A program made the translations under genes and the position numbers. From Streptomyces sp. NRRL B-24484 (GTDB lineage: Bacteria > Actinomycetota > Actinomycetes > Streptomycetales > Streptomycetaceae): a stretch of DNA of 64,000 nucleotides. Below the pieces are notes generated by a model that was not told where the DNA came from, made no database searches, and worked only from the letters and a program-made list of their open reading frames with translations. Shown piece by piece: positions 49,910 to 58,257 of the stretch; within the stretch, counting starts at the first letter, position 1, and each line of letters begins with the position of its first letter. Where the stretch lies: positions 99,920 through 163,919 of the forward strand of contig NZ_JOAI01000018.1 in NCBI RefSeq assembly GCF_000717715.1, written 5' to 3'.

Positions 49910-50952
49910 GCGGCGCCGAGCAGGGTCTCCCGGTGGTCGACCACCCGGTCGAAGTGGGTGGTGGTGTGGCGGACGGTGAGGGGGAGTTCGTCGCCGATCG
50001 CCGGGGGTTTGGTGGTGCCGGGCAGGAAGAGGATGGAGACCTGCATGTGCGGGGGTTCGGCGAACCAGAGTTGGCGGCCGGCCCAGGCGTAGGGGGAGAG
50101 GGTGCGGTTGACGGCGGCGAGGCCGGCGCGGGCGAGGCCCTTGGCGCGGGGCAGCATGCCGTGCAGGTGTTTGGGGGCTTCCATGCCGATGCCGTGGGCG
50201 GTGCCGCCGGTGACGACCAGGAGGTGGCCGTCGGAGGGTGCCTTGTGCTGGCGGTAGCCGTAGCGGTCGCCCCTGGTGACGGGGGTGACGTCGAGGACGG
50301 TGGCGGCGGCGTGCAGGGCGGTGACGTCGCCGAGCCACAGCCGGGTGCCGATCCGGGACCGGAAGGCGGTGTCCGGGAAGTGTTCGGACAGCCTTGCGAT
50401 GTCCCCGGCCGCCAGGTGGCTCAGGTACACGGTGGAGGTCGGCAGTCCGGCTGCCGAGATCGCCTCCATCCAGTCGGCGACCTCGTCGACGGGGTCGGAG
50501 CCGTCGGGGCGGTCCAGCGGCAGGTGCAGGGCGAAGCCTTCCACGGTCGGGCCGCCGGCGGGCAGTTTCGGCAGGTCGGTGCGGGCGATGCCGTGGCGTC
50601 TCATGCTGGTCATGCACTCCACCACGACCCGGGTGCCGGCGGGCAGGGCCCGCAGTGCGTCGAGGTGGGCGACGGTGCGGATCGTCGCGGGCGGCACCGC
50701 GGGGGTGTCCTCGCCGGGCCGGTAGGGGGTGAGGACCAGCAGGTCGCCGGGGAAGGACACGTCGGCGGCCTCCTGGGCGGTGCCGACCGCCAGGACGCCG
50801 GTGCCCAGCAGCGCGGCCTCCTCGGCGAGCCGGGCGTTGCCCAGTCCGTAGCCGTTGCCCTTGGCCACCGGCACCAGACCGGGGAACTGCGCCAGCACCG
50901 CCTGCTGGTGCGCCCGCCAGCGGGTGGTGTCCACGTACAGCGACAGGGTCAT
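49906..50952 (-). CDS. Alanine racemase-like PLP-dependent protein
   Basis: A 348-aa protein with the alanine-racemase N-terminal barrel motif LVPVAKGNGYGLG, where Lys is the expected PLP anchor. Other barrel motifs are LAVGTAQEA, VVVECMTSMRRHGI and TVYLSHLAAGD. The C-terminal region is divergent: where Alr has GYGRT and VGYADG it shows RYGYRQ and TGGTAHG. It is convergent with the GT87 gene and 31 bp downstream of the femX-type gene. Ala racemisation for cell-wall synthesis is plausible, but a different substrate cannot be excluded. The ATG at 50952 has GGGGAG at 5-nt spacing. Confidence 0.75.
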   Translation of the reverse strand: MTLSLYVDTTRWRAHQQAVLAQFPGLVPVAKGNGYGLGNARLAEEAALLGTGVLAVGTAQEAADVSFPGDLLVLTPYRPGEDTPAVPPATIRTVAHLDALRALPAGTRVVVECMTSMRRHGIARTDLPKLPAGGPTVEGFALHLPLDRPDGSDPVDEVADWMEAISAAGLPTSTVYLSHLAAGDIARLSEHFPDTAFRSRIGTRLWLGDVTALHAAATVLDVTPVTRGDRYGYRQHKAPSDGHLLVVTGGTAHGIGMEAPKHLHGMLPRAKGLARAGLAAVNRTLSPYAWAGRQLWFAEPPHMQVSILFLPGTTKPPAIGDELPLTVRHTTTHFDRVVDHRETLLGAA

Positions 50953-50983
50953 CGTCACTCCCCGGGGGTGTGGTGAGGGCGTC

Positions 50984-52102
50984 TCAGCGGCGGGACATGT
51001 AGAGGTCGAGGGCCTTGTGGAGGAGTTTGTTGAGGGGGAAGTCCCATTCGCCGAGGTATTCGGCGGCCTGGCCGCCGGTGCCGAGCTTGAACTGGATCAG
51101 GCCGAAGAGGTGGTCGTCCTCCTGCAGGGTGTCGCTGATCCCGCGCAGGTCGTAGAGGGTGGCGCCGAGCGCGTAGGCGTCGCGCATCATCCGCCACTGG
51201 ATCGCGTTGGAGGGTTTGACCTCGCGCTTGTGGTCGGCGGAGGCGCCGTAGGAGTACCAGACGTGCTCGCCGACGGTGAGCATGGTGGTCGCGGCGAGCG
51301 GTTCGCCCTCGTGGTGGGCGATGTAGAGCCGCATCCGGTTGGGGTCCTCGGCGTTCAGGGCCTTCCACATCCGCTGGAAGTAGCCGAGCGGGCGGGGGGT
51401 GAAGCGGTCCCGTTCGGCGGTGGTCACGTAGAGGCGGTGGAAGACCTCCAGGTCCTCGAAGCCGCCCTGGACGACCTCGACGCCGCTCTTCTCGGCCTTC
51501 TTGATGTTGCGTCGCCACAGCTGGTTGAAGCCGCGCTGGACGTCGTCGAGGGAGCGGTCGGCCAGCGGAACCTGGAAGACGTAGCGGGGCTGGACGTCGC
51601 CGAAGCCGGCGCCGCCGTCCTCGCCCTGCAGCCAGCCGGCGCGTCGCAGCCGGTCGGCGACCTCGAAGGCGCGCGGCTCGTACCAGTCCGGTTCGACGTC
51701 GCGCAGCCGCTTGGCCTGCCCGCTCGCGACGGCGGCCTTGAGGGTGGCGGCGTCCCAGCGGCGGACGACGACCGGCGGGCCCATCTTCACCGAGAACGCG
51801 CCGCGGTCCTTGAGGTGGGCCAGCATCGGCTGCAGCCAGCCGTCGAGGTCCGTGGCGAACCAGTCGATCACCGGGCCCTCGGGCAGGTAGGCCAGGTAGC
51901 GCTTGACCTTCGGCAGCTGCCGGTACAGCACCAGGCCCGCACCGACGACCGCCCCCGAGCTGTCGAACCAGCCCAGGCTCTCCGAACGCCACTCCGCCTT
52001 CACGTCCGCCCACGCGGGCACCTGCATGTGACTGGCGGAGGGACGGGACTGGATGAAGGCGAGGTGCTCCTCGCGACTGATCGTCCTCAGGCGCAGGCTC
52101 AT
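50984..52102 (-). CDS. FemX-type lipid II:glycine glycyltransferase (FemAB family)
   Basis: A 372-aa protein of the Fem/GNAT-like family, which transfers an amino acid from aminoacyl-tRNA to lipid II. Family signs are SASHMQVPAWADVKAEWRSE, AFSVKMGPPVVVRRWD, GFEDLEVFHRLYVTTAERDRF, VWYSYGASADHKREVKPSNAIQWRMM and LYDLRGISDT. Streptomycete peptidoglycan has a glycine bridge, so FemX (first glycine) is the likely role. The alanine racemase-like gene follows closely. The ATG has GAGGAG upstream. Confidence 0.9.
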   Translation of the reverse strand: MSLRLRTISREEHLAFIQSRPSASHMQVPAWADVKAEWRSESLGWFDSSGAVVGAGLVLYRQLPKVKRYLAYLPEGPVIDWFATDLDGWLQPMLAHLKDRGAFSVKMGPPVVVRRWDAATLKAAVASGQAKRLRDVEPDWYEPRAFEVADRLRRAGWLQGEDGGAGFGDVQPRYVFQVPLADRSLDDVQRGFNQLWRRNIKKAEKSGVEVVQGGFEDLEVFHRLYVTTAERDRFTPRPLGYFQRMWKALNAEDPNRMRLYIAHHEGEPLAATTMLTVGEHVWYSYGASADHKREVKPSNAIQWRMMRDAYALGATLYDLRGISDTLQEDDHLFGLIQFKLGTGGQAAEYLGEWDFPLNKLLHKALDLYMSRR

Positions 52103-52200
52103 GCTGGGGTGCTCCTCCTCGGTCGGGCCGTCCAGGGTGAGGTCACGGCGACCCTATCGCCCGAATGGTCCGTTTCCGCTGGGACTGGCCGGACGTGCCG

Positions 52201-52248
52201 GTGCCCTCTCCGCATACCCGAGTACTAACGGGTACGCGGGGAGGGCAC
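52201..52248 (-). terminator. Long stem-loop terminator after the 102-aa membrane-protein gene
   Basis: A 20-bp near-perfect stem (two G-T or mismatch positions) between 52201-52220 and 52229-52248, with an 8-nt loop, lies 33 bp past the stop codon of the gene ending at 52281. Confidence 0.8.
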
Positions 52249-52280
52249 CGGAGGTCACGCGGCGCCGGGGCGCGCGGGTG

Positions 52281-52589
52281 TCACCACAAGCCCCCGAAGA
52301 AGCCGCCGTGCGCGAGACCGAGGTAGAGGCCCACTCCGGCCAGGCCGGTGGAGATCACCAGGGCGAAGCGCTCGGCCGTGGTGACCGAGATGAACTGGCC
52401 CCACATGCCGGCCACGATGCCGACCAGGCCGGTCCAGGAGCTCATGATGTGCAGGTTGTGGAAGAACGCGCTGACGAAGGCCAACAGGCCGAAGACGGCG
52501 GCCACCGCGACGAACGCGTTCTCGCGCGGGTGCGTGTGGCCGTCTGTGTTGAGGGTGAGGGCCGGAAACCGGCGGACGGTCTGAGCCAT
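52281..52589 (-). CDS. Conserved streptomycete membrane protein of unknown function (102 aa)
   Basis: It starts MAQTVRRFPALTLNTDGHTHPRENAF and has three or so hydrophobic helices (about 27-47, 52-70, 75-97), ending GLAHGGFFGGLW. The ATG has GGGAGG 8 nt upstream. It is divergent from rpsF and conserved there in streptomycetes. No function is known. Confidence 0.8.
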   Translation of the reverse strand: MAQTVRRFPALTLNTDGHTHPRENAFVAVAAVFGLLAFVSAFFHNLHIMSSWTGLVGIVAGMWGQFISVTTAERFALVISTGLAGVGLYLGLAHGGFFGGLW

Positions 52590-52911
52590 GGGACCCACCT
52601 CCCGGGTGGACTACGGGCGGGACGGGCGGGCGCCCGTCGGCGGCACGGACCGGACAGCGTGCCGTTCCGTCCAGATTGCGGCCGCTATGCCCAGGATCAC
52701 AACCCCTATGCGTTTTGGGTCGGACCCTCCGGCCCGGTAGGCTGTGCGGTCTGCACTGGTGTAGGTGTGCCCCCGTGTGCCCTTCGCCGGGCCCGGTTGT
52801 CAGACCCCGCCACTACGGTGGCCGGAGTCGACACCACATCGGTGCGACGCTGCACAACCCTCCTGCCACGGAGAGACCGTGGCCGTTGAGTCCAAAGGAG
52901 GTGGGTTACCC
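52590..52911 (+). promoter_or_regulatory. rpsF promoter and leader region
   Basis: A 322-bp divergent gap. A candidate vegetative promoter is TTGGGT (52715-52720), 17 bp, TAGGCT (52738-52743). In the leader, GCCACGG / CCGTGGC (52866-52884) forms a 7-bp hairpin about 16 nt before the AAAGGAGG ribosome-binding site. S6 operon leaders in many bacteria bind the S6:S18 complex. I could not confirm that motif here. Confidence 0.45.
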
Positions 52912-53202
52912 ATGCGTCACTACGAGGTGATGGTGATCCTCGACCCGTCGGTCGAGGAGCGCGCTGTCTCCCCCCTGATCGAGAACTTCCTCAACGTTGT
53001 CCGCACCGGTGGCGGCAAGGTCGAGAAGATCGACACCTGGGGCCGTCGTCGTCTGGCCTACGAGATCAACAAGCAGTCCGAGGGCATCTACTCGGTCATC
53101 GACCTGAAGGCCACGCCTGAGGTCGTCAAGGAGCTCGACCGCCAGCTCAGCCTGAGCGAGTCGGTTCTGCGGACCAAGGTCCTGCGCCCGGACACCCACT
53201 GA
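52912..53202 (+). CDS. rpsF: 30S ribosomal protein S6
   Basis: A 96-aa protein: [20 protein letters not shown], with [34 protein letters not shown] and a typical C-terminus. It binds S18 in the small subunit. The AAAGGAGG ribosome-binding site is strong. It is the first gene of rpsF-ssb-rpsR-rplI. Confidence 0.98.
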   Translation: MRHYEVMVILDPSVEERAVSPLIENFLNVVRTGGGKVEKIDTWGRRRLAYEINKQSEGIYSVIDLKATPEVVKELDRQLSLSESVLRTKVLRPDTH

Positions 53203-53244
53203 GCCACTTCTGACGCCTCCGGCGTCAGGTGACTCACGCCCGGT

Positions 53245-53258
53245 GTTTCACGTGAAAC
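53245..53258. other. parS site 6
   Basis: A perfect GTTTCACGTGAAAC in the 103-bp rpsF-ssb gap, inside the operon. It is the most distal perfect parS seen, about 35 kb from oriC. Confidence 0.96.
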
Positions 53259-53305
53259 ACCGAGCGAGCACCGCAGAACTCCTTTTCCGAGAGGTCATCA
53301 CCACC

Positions 53306-53908
53306 ATGGCAGGCGAGACCGTCATCACCCTCGTCGGCAATCTCGTCGACGACCCCGAGCTGCGCTTCACCCCGTCGGGTGCGGCGGTCGCGAAGTTCCG
53401 TATCGCGTCCACCCCGCGCACCTTCGACCGCCAGACCAACGAGTGGAAGGACGGCGAGAGCCTCTTCCTCACGTGCAACGTCTGGCGGCAGCCGGCGGAG
53501 AACGTCGCCGAGTCGCTGCAGAAGGGCATGCGCGTCATCGTGCAGGGCCGACTGCGCCAGCGGTCTTACGACACCAAGGAAGGCGAGAAGCGGACGGTCT
53601 TCGAGGTGGAGGTCGACGAGGTCGGCCCGAGCCTCCGGTCGGCTACCGCCAAGGTCACCCGGGCCAACCGGTCCGGCGGCCCGGGCGGTGGAGGCGGCTT
53701 CGGCGGCCAGCAGGGCGGGGCTCCGTCCGGCGGCGGCTGGGGCGGCCAGCAGGGCGGTGGCGGCGGCGGCTGGGGTGGAAACTCCGGCGGTCAGTCCGGC
53801 CCGTCCGACGACCCGTGGGCGTCCTCCGCTCCCTCCGGTGGTAACCAGGGCGGCGGCGGCTGGGGTGGAAACTCCGGCGGCGGCTACTCGGAAGAGCCCC
53901 CGTTCTAA
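53306..53908 (+). CDS. ssb: Single-stranded DNA-binding protein
   Basis: A 200-aa SSB. The OB fold (about 1-110) is [35 protein letters not shown], with [34 protein letters not shown]. The C-terminal ~85 residues are Gly/Ser/Trp-rich with two copies of [10 protein letters not shown]. The acidic tip YSEEPPF binds replication partners. An upstream ATG/GTG (53243) reads parS as FHVKH and is rejected. The gene carries a 32-bp direct DNA repeat (53759-53790, 53849-53880). Confidence 0.97.
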   Translation: MAGETVITLVGNLVDDPELRFTPSGAAVAKFRIASTPRTFDRQTNEWKDGESLFLTCNVWRQPAENVAESLQKGMRVIVQGRLRQRSYDTKEGEKRTVFEVEVDEVGPSLRSATAKVTRANRSGGPGGGGGFGGQQGGAPSGGGWGGQQGGGGGGWGGNSGGQSGPSDDPWASSAPSGGNQGGGGWGGNSGGGYSEEPPF

Positions 53909-54017
53909 CGGTGCACGCCGGGCACGGCCCCTGGGCCGGGCCCCGGCATGCTGAGAGATTTCGTGCGGTTCGCGTCGCCCCGTGCGTCCGGACCGTCCAT
54001 TCCCAATGGAGCACATG

Positions 54018-54254
54018 ATGGCGAAGCCGCCTGCTCGCAAGCCGAAGAAGAAGGTTTGCGTCTTCTGCAAGGACAAGGTCAACTACGTTGACTACAAGGA
54101 CACGAACCTGCTGCGGAAGTTCATTTCCGACCGCGGCAAGATCCGTGCCCGCCGGGTCACCGGCAACTGCACCCAGCACCAGCGTGACGTCGCCACGGCC
54201 GTGAAGAACAGCCGTGAGATGGCGCTGCTGCCCTACACCTCCACCACGCGCTAA
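54018..54254 (+). CDS. rpsR: 30S ribosomal protein S18, zinc-binding (C+) form
   Basis: A 78-aa protein. It has [20 protein letters not shown] and [45 protein letters not shown]. Cys14, Cys17, Cys51 and His54 form the zinc ribbon of C+ S18. Streptomycetes often have a second, C- S18 gene elsewhere under zinc control. It pairs with S6 and lies in the S6-SSB-S18-L9 operon. Confidence 0.97.
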   Translation: MAKPPARKPKKKVCVFCKDKVNYVDYKDTNLLRKFISDRGKIRARRVTGNCTQHQRDVATAVKNSREMALLPYTSTTR

Positions 54255-54271
54255 GAGAGGGTGACCGAAGA

Positions 54272-54718
54272 ATGAAGATCATCCTCACTCACGAGGTCCC
54301 CGGCCTCGGCAGCGCCGGCGAGGTCGTCGAGGTCAAGGACGGCTACGCCCGCAACTTCCTGGTCCCGCGCGGCTTCGCCATCCGCTGGACCAAGGGCGGC
54401 CAGAAGGACGTCGACGCGATCCGTCGCGCTCGCAAGATCCACGAGATCCAGACCCTCGAGGCGGCCAACGAGGTCAAGGCCAAGCTCGAGGGCCTGCAGG
54501 TCAAGCTCGCCGTCCGCTCGGGCGACGCCGGCCGTCTGTTCGGCTCGGTGACCCAGGCCGACGTCGTCGACGCCATCAAGGCTGCCGACGGTCCGTCGGT
54601 GGACAAGCGCGCCGTCGCGATCGCCTCCCCGATCAAGACCCTTGGCACCCACAAGGTCTCGGTCAAGCTGCACTCGGACGTGCAGGCCAACCTCGACGTC
54701 TCCGTCGTGTCTGCCTGA
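54272..54718 (+). CDS. rplI: 50S ribosomal protein L9
   Basis: A 148-aa protein. The N-terminal domain [37 protein letters not shown] is the L9 signature. A helical linker and C-terminal domain ([16 protein letters not shown]) follow. It lies 17 bp after rpsR and is the last gene of the operon. Confidence 0.98.
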   Translation: MKIILTHEVPGLGSAGEVVEVKDGYARNFLVPRGFAIRWTKGGQKDVDAIRRARKIHEIQTLEAANEVKAKLEGLQVKLAVRSGDAGRLFGSVTQADVVDAIKAADGPSVDKRAVAIASPIKTLGTHKVSVKLHSDVQANLDVSVVSA

Positions 54719-54733
54719 ACGCTCCCGTAGCGG

Positions 54734-54775
54734 CCCGAGGGCCGGTCTCCCCGCAGGGGGAGGCCGGCCCTCGGG
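54734..54775. terminator. Terminator after rplI
   Basis: A stem of about 19 bp (54734-54752 against 54756-54775, one bulge) capped by GCA. It lies between the convergent rplI and MATE genes and probably serves the former. Confidence 0.8.
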
Positions 54776-54828
54776 CGTTCCCGGCCCCGCCGCACCCGGA
54801 CGGGTCCGGGCAGGGCCCGGGGCGGGGC

Positions 54829-56154
54829 TCAGGCGCGGACCGCTCCGGTCACCAGCCAGCGCCCGGTCCGCACCCGGAGCACCAGGAAGGCGGCGCGGGT
54901 CAGCATGAAGAGGTTCATCGCCCACCAGAGCGCGGTCAGTCCGCCGCCGAGGCCGGGCACCGCGAGCGCGGCCGGGGCGAAGACCACCAGGGTGGCGAGC
55001 ATCGCCGCGGCCAGGTAGCCGCCGTCGCCCGCGCCCATCAGCACCCCGTCCAGGACGAACACCACCCCGCCCACCGGCTGGGTCAGCGCGGCCAGCAGCA
55101 GCACCGTGCCGAGCCGGGCCTGCACCGTCGGGTCGGCGGTGAAGAGCGGGACGTACAGCGGCCGGGCCAGCACGATCAGCAGGCCGAGCAGCAGGCCCGC
55201 CCTGATGCCCCACTCGACCATCCGGCGGGTGGCCGCGCGGGTGCCCGCCACGTCGCCGGCGCCCAGGTGGCGGCCGATGATCGCCTGACCGGCGATCGCC
55301 ACGGCGTCCAGGGCGAACGCCACGAAGGACCAGATGGCCATGGTGATCTGGTGGGCGGCGATCTCGGCGTCGCCCAGGGTGGCGGCCACCGCGGTGGCGA
55401 TCAGCAGCACTGCGCGCAGGCTGAGGGTGCGGACCAGCAGCGGGCCGCCGGCCCGCGCGCAGGCCCGGATCCCGGCGGCGTCCGGGCGCAGGCCCGCGCC
55501 CTCCCGCCGGGCGCCGCGGACCACCACGACCAGGTAGGCGGCGGCCATCGCGTTCTGGGCCAGCACGGTGCCCCAGGCGGAGCCGGCGACGCCCAGGCCG
55601 GCCCCGTACACCAGGCCGAGGTTGAGCGCGGTGTTCGCCGCGAAGCCGGCCACCGCGACCAGCAGCGGGGTGCGGGTGTCCTGCAGGCCGCGCAGCACGC
55701 CGGTGGCCGCGAGCACGACCAGCATCGCCGGGATGCCGAGGGCGCTGATCCGCAGGTAGGTGACGGCGTACGGGGCGGCGGTGGGGGAGGCGCCCAGCAG
55801 GTCGGCCGCCTGCGGGGCCAGCGCCGCGGTGAGCAGGACCAGCCCGGCCGACAGCAGCAGGGCCAGCCAGATGCCGTCCACGCCCTGCTGGACGGCGGCC
55901 CGCCGGTCGCCTGCGCCGATCCTGCGGGCGACCGCGGCGGTGGTGGCGTAGGCGAGGAAGACGAAGACGCCGATGACGGTGGTGAGCACGGCGGAGGCGA
56001 TGCCGAGCCCGGCCAGCTGGGCGGTTCCCAGGTGGCCGACGATCGCCGAGTCGGCCATCAGGAAGAGCGGCTCGGCGACCAGGGCGCCGAAGGCCGGCAC
56101 GGCGAGCGCGAGGATCTCGCGGTCGTGGCTGCGGCGGGCGGTCGGGGAGGTCAT
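54829..56154 (-). CDS. MATE family efflux transporter
   Basis: A 441-aa protein with about 12 helices. The N-terminal motif is HDREILALAVPAFGALVAEPLFLMADSAIVGHLGTAQLAGLGIAS, typical of DinF-type MATE proteins. A second half repeats it (AHQITMAIWSFVAFALDAVAIAGQAIIGRHLGAGD). It exports cations or drugs by Na+/H+ antiport; the substrate is unknown. The start is chosen at MTSPTARRSH; no clear ribosome-binding site is seen. It is divergent from dnaB. Confidence 0.92.
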   Translation of the reverse strand: MTSPTARRSHDREILALAVPAFGALVAEPLFLMADSAIVGHLGTAQLAGLGIASAVLTTVIGVFVFLAYATTAAVARRIGAGDRRAAVQQGVDGIWLALLLSAGLVLLTAALAPQAADLLGASPTAAPYAVTYLRISALGIPAMLVVLAATGVLRGLQDTRTPLLVAVAGFAANTALNLGLVYGAGLGVAGSAWGTVLAQNAMAAAYLVVVVRGARREGAGLRPDAAGIRACARAGGPLLVRTLSLRAVLLIATAVAATLGDAEIAAHQITMAIWSFVAFALDAVAIAGQAIIGRHLGAGDVAGTRAATRRMVEWGIRAGLLLGLLIVLARPLYVPLFTADPTVQARLGTVLLLAALTQPVGGVVFVLDGVLMGAGDGGYLAAAMLATLVVFAPAALAVPGLGGGLTALWWAMNLFMLTRAAFLVLRVRTGRWLVTGAVRA

Positions 56155-56644
56155 GTGAGCCAGACTACTCATCCACAGGTAAGTGGTGCATAGGATCTGC
56201 ATCACTTACTCGAAATCTTGATCGAGGAGTGCCGGGACGGGATGTCCACGGCCTGTCGGGTGAACGGGCGGCCGTGTGAACTTTTTCTCATGCACAGCCG
56301 ATCGAGGAAGTATTCGCAGGTCAACCGGTTGACGGTGGATGATGGTGTGGTTATCCACAGAGCTGTCCACAGGGTTGTGCACAGGTTTCGGGCACTTCTC
56401 CACAGGTGCCGACCCGTCGTCCACACCCCCTGTGGATAACCGTCTTGGCCGAAGGGCCCCCGGCGCCGTAGCGTGGGGCGCCGACCCTCCCCCTGCCCCG
56501 TGCCCGTTCCGGGCCGGCCGGGGCCCGCCCCGCGCGACACCCGTGGCCCGGTGGCGGAGATGTCGGGCGGGTGGCGTATGAAGGAGGATTGCGTCATCGG
56601 CAAGGCCCGCTCCACTCGCACGATTCGCTGATCGGGGAACACGC
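56155..56644. promoter_or_regulatory. dnaB upstream region with DnaA-box cluster
   Basis: A 490-bp divergent gap. Perfect DnaA boxes: 56351-56359 (TTATCCACA) and 56431-56439 (TGTGGATAA). Close variants: 56169-56177, 56363-56371, 56375-56383, 56396-56404 and 56417-56425. A perfect palindrome, GTCAACCGGTTGAC (56320-56333), abuts them. A possible promoter, TTGACG-N17-TATCCA (56329-56357), has its -10 inside the first perfect box. No credible ORF is present. Confidence 0.65.
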
Positions 56645-58219
56645 GTGACCGGCCCCCAGTACGACGACCACGACGTTCCCCCGCCCCCGGAGGACGACTG
56701 GCAGCCGTCCGACGACGCCTTCGGTCCCGGCTCTTTCCCCAGCACCCCGAGCGACCGCCTGCCGGTCTCCCGCGGCCGTGACGGCGGCGGCCGCGGCAAC
56801 TCCCAGCGCGGCGGCGACGGCTTCCGGCGCGGTGACGGCAAGCGGCGGGACGGCGGGGCCGACGAGGACCGGTCGTCCGCCTCCGACGGCTTCGAGCGCG
56901 TCCCCCCGCAGGACCTCGCGGCCGAGCAGTCCGTCCTCGGCGGCATGCTGCTCTCCAAGGACGCCATCGCCGACGTGGTCGAGGTGCTCAAGCCGGCCGA
57001 CTACTACCGGCCCGCCCACGAGATGATCCACGGCGCGATCCTCGACCTGTACGCGCGCGGCGAGCCCGCCGACCCGATCACCGTCGCGGGCGAGCTGACC
57101 AAGCGCGGCGAGCTCGCCCGGGTGGGTGGCCCCGGCTACCTGCACACCCTGGTCAACTCCGTTCCGACCGCGGCCAACGCCGAGTACTACGCCGAGATCG
57201 TCCACGAGCGGGCCGTCCTGAGACGCCTGGTGGAGGCCGGCACCCGGATCGCCGGCATGGGCTACGCGGCCGAGGGCGACGTGGACGAGATCGTCAACGC
57301 CGCGCAGGCCGAGATCTACGCCGTCACCGAGCAGCGCACCAACGAGGACTACGCCCCGCTCGCCGACATCATGGAGGGCGCCCTCGACGAGATCGAGGCG
57401 ATCGGCTCGCGGGCCGGCCAGATGAACGGCGTGCCCACCGGGTTCGCCGACTTCGACCAGCTGACCAACGGACTGCACCCGGGTCAGATGATCGTCATCG
57501 CGGCCCGTCCCGCGATGGGCAAGTCGACCCTGGCGCTGGACTTCGCCCGGGCCGCCTCCATCCACAACAACCTGCCCAGCGTCGTCTTCTCGCTCGAAAT
57601 GGGGCGCAACGAGATCGCGATGCGCCTGCTGTCCGCCGAGGCACGGGTGGCGCTGCACCACATGCGCTCGGGCAACATGACGGACGACGACTGGACGCGG
57701 GTCGCCCGCCGGATGCCCGACGTCACCAACGCGCCGCTCTACATCGACGATTCGCCGAACCTGTCGATGATGGAGATCCGGGCCAAGTGCCGCCGGCTCA
57801 AGCAGCGCAACGACCTCCGACTGGTCGTCATCGACTACCTCCAGCTGATGCAGTCCGGCGGCTCCCGCCGGGCCGAGAGCCGTCAGCAGGAGGTCTCCGA
57901 CATGTCCCGTAACCTCAAGCTGCTCGCCAAGGAGCTGGAGCTCCCGGTCATCGCGCTCAGCCAGCTGAACCGTGGACCCGAACAGCGCACCGACAAGAAG
58001 CCGATGGTCTCGGACCTGCGAGAGTCCGGCTCCATCGAGCAGGACGCCGACATGGTCATCCTGCTGCACCGCGAGGACGCCTACGAGAAGGAGTCCCCGC
58101 GTGCGGGCGAGGCCGACCTCATCGTCGCCAAGCACCGGAACGGCCCCACCGCGACCATCACCGTCGCCTTCCAGGGCCACTACTCGCGCTTCGTCGACAT
58201 GACCCGTGACATGGGCTGA
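56645..58219 (+). CDS. dnaB: Replicative DNA helicase DnaB
   Basis: A 524-aa hexameric helicase that unwinds DNA at the fork. The first ~85 residues are a disordered Gly/Arg/Asp-rich extension. The N-terminal DnaB domain is PPQDLAAEQSVLGGMLLSKDAIADVVEVLKPADYYRPAHEMIH. The RecA-like domain has Walker A AARPAMGKSTLALDFARAAS (about 283-302), LRLVVIDYLQLM, and IALSQLNRGPEQR. The GTG start follows GGGGAACAC. No intein is present. Length is typical. Confidence 0.97.
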   Translation: MTGPQYDDHDVPPPPEDDWQPSDDAFGPGSFPSTPSDRLPVSRGRDGGGRGNSQRGGDGFRRGDGKRRDGGADEDRSSASDGFERVPPQDLAAEQSVLGGMLLSKDAIADVVEVLKPADYYRPAHEMIHGAILDLYARGEPADPITVAGELTKRGELARVGGPGYLHTLVNSVPTAANAEYYAEIVHERAVLRRLVEAGTRIAGMGYAAEGDVDEIVNAAQAEIYAVTEQRTNEDYAPLADIMEGALDEIEAIGSRAGQMNGVPTGFADFDQLTNGLHPGQMIVIAARPAMGKSTLALDFARAASIHNNLPSVVFSLEMGRNEIAMRLLSAEARVALHHMRSGNMTDDDWTRVARRMPDVTNAPLYIDDSPNLSMMEIRAKCRRLKQRNDLRLVVIDYLQLMQSGGSRRAESRQQEVSDMSRNLKLLAKELELPVIALSQLNRGPEQRTDKKPMVSDLRESGSIEQDADMVILLHREDAYEKESPRAGEADLIVAKHRNGPTATITVAFQGHYSRFVDMTRDMG

Positions 58220-58257
58220 GGGGTAGCAGGGGGCTCGGGGGCCGCAGCGGGAGCGGC

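Noticed and set aside
44306..50617. A 2103-codon open frame on the minus strand
   Set aside because: It is antisense or out of frame to ino1, padR, the PBP and GT87 genes and shows only Gly/Arg/Ala-rich nonsense. High GC removes stop codons. The real genes have ribosome-binding sites and family motifs.
53243..53305. N-terminal extension of SSB starting at parS (MFHVKH...)
   Set aside because: The SSB OB fold begins at [12 protein letters not shown] with its own ribosome-binding site; the extension is a translated parS and leader.
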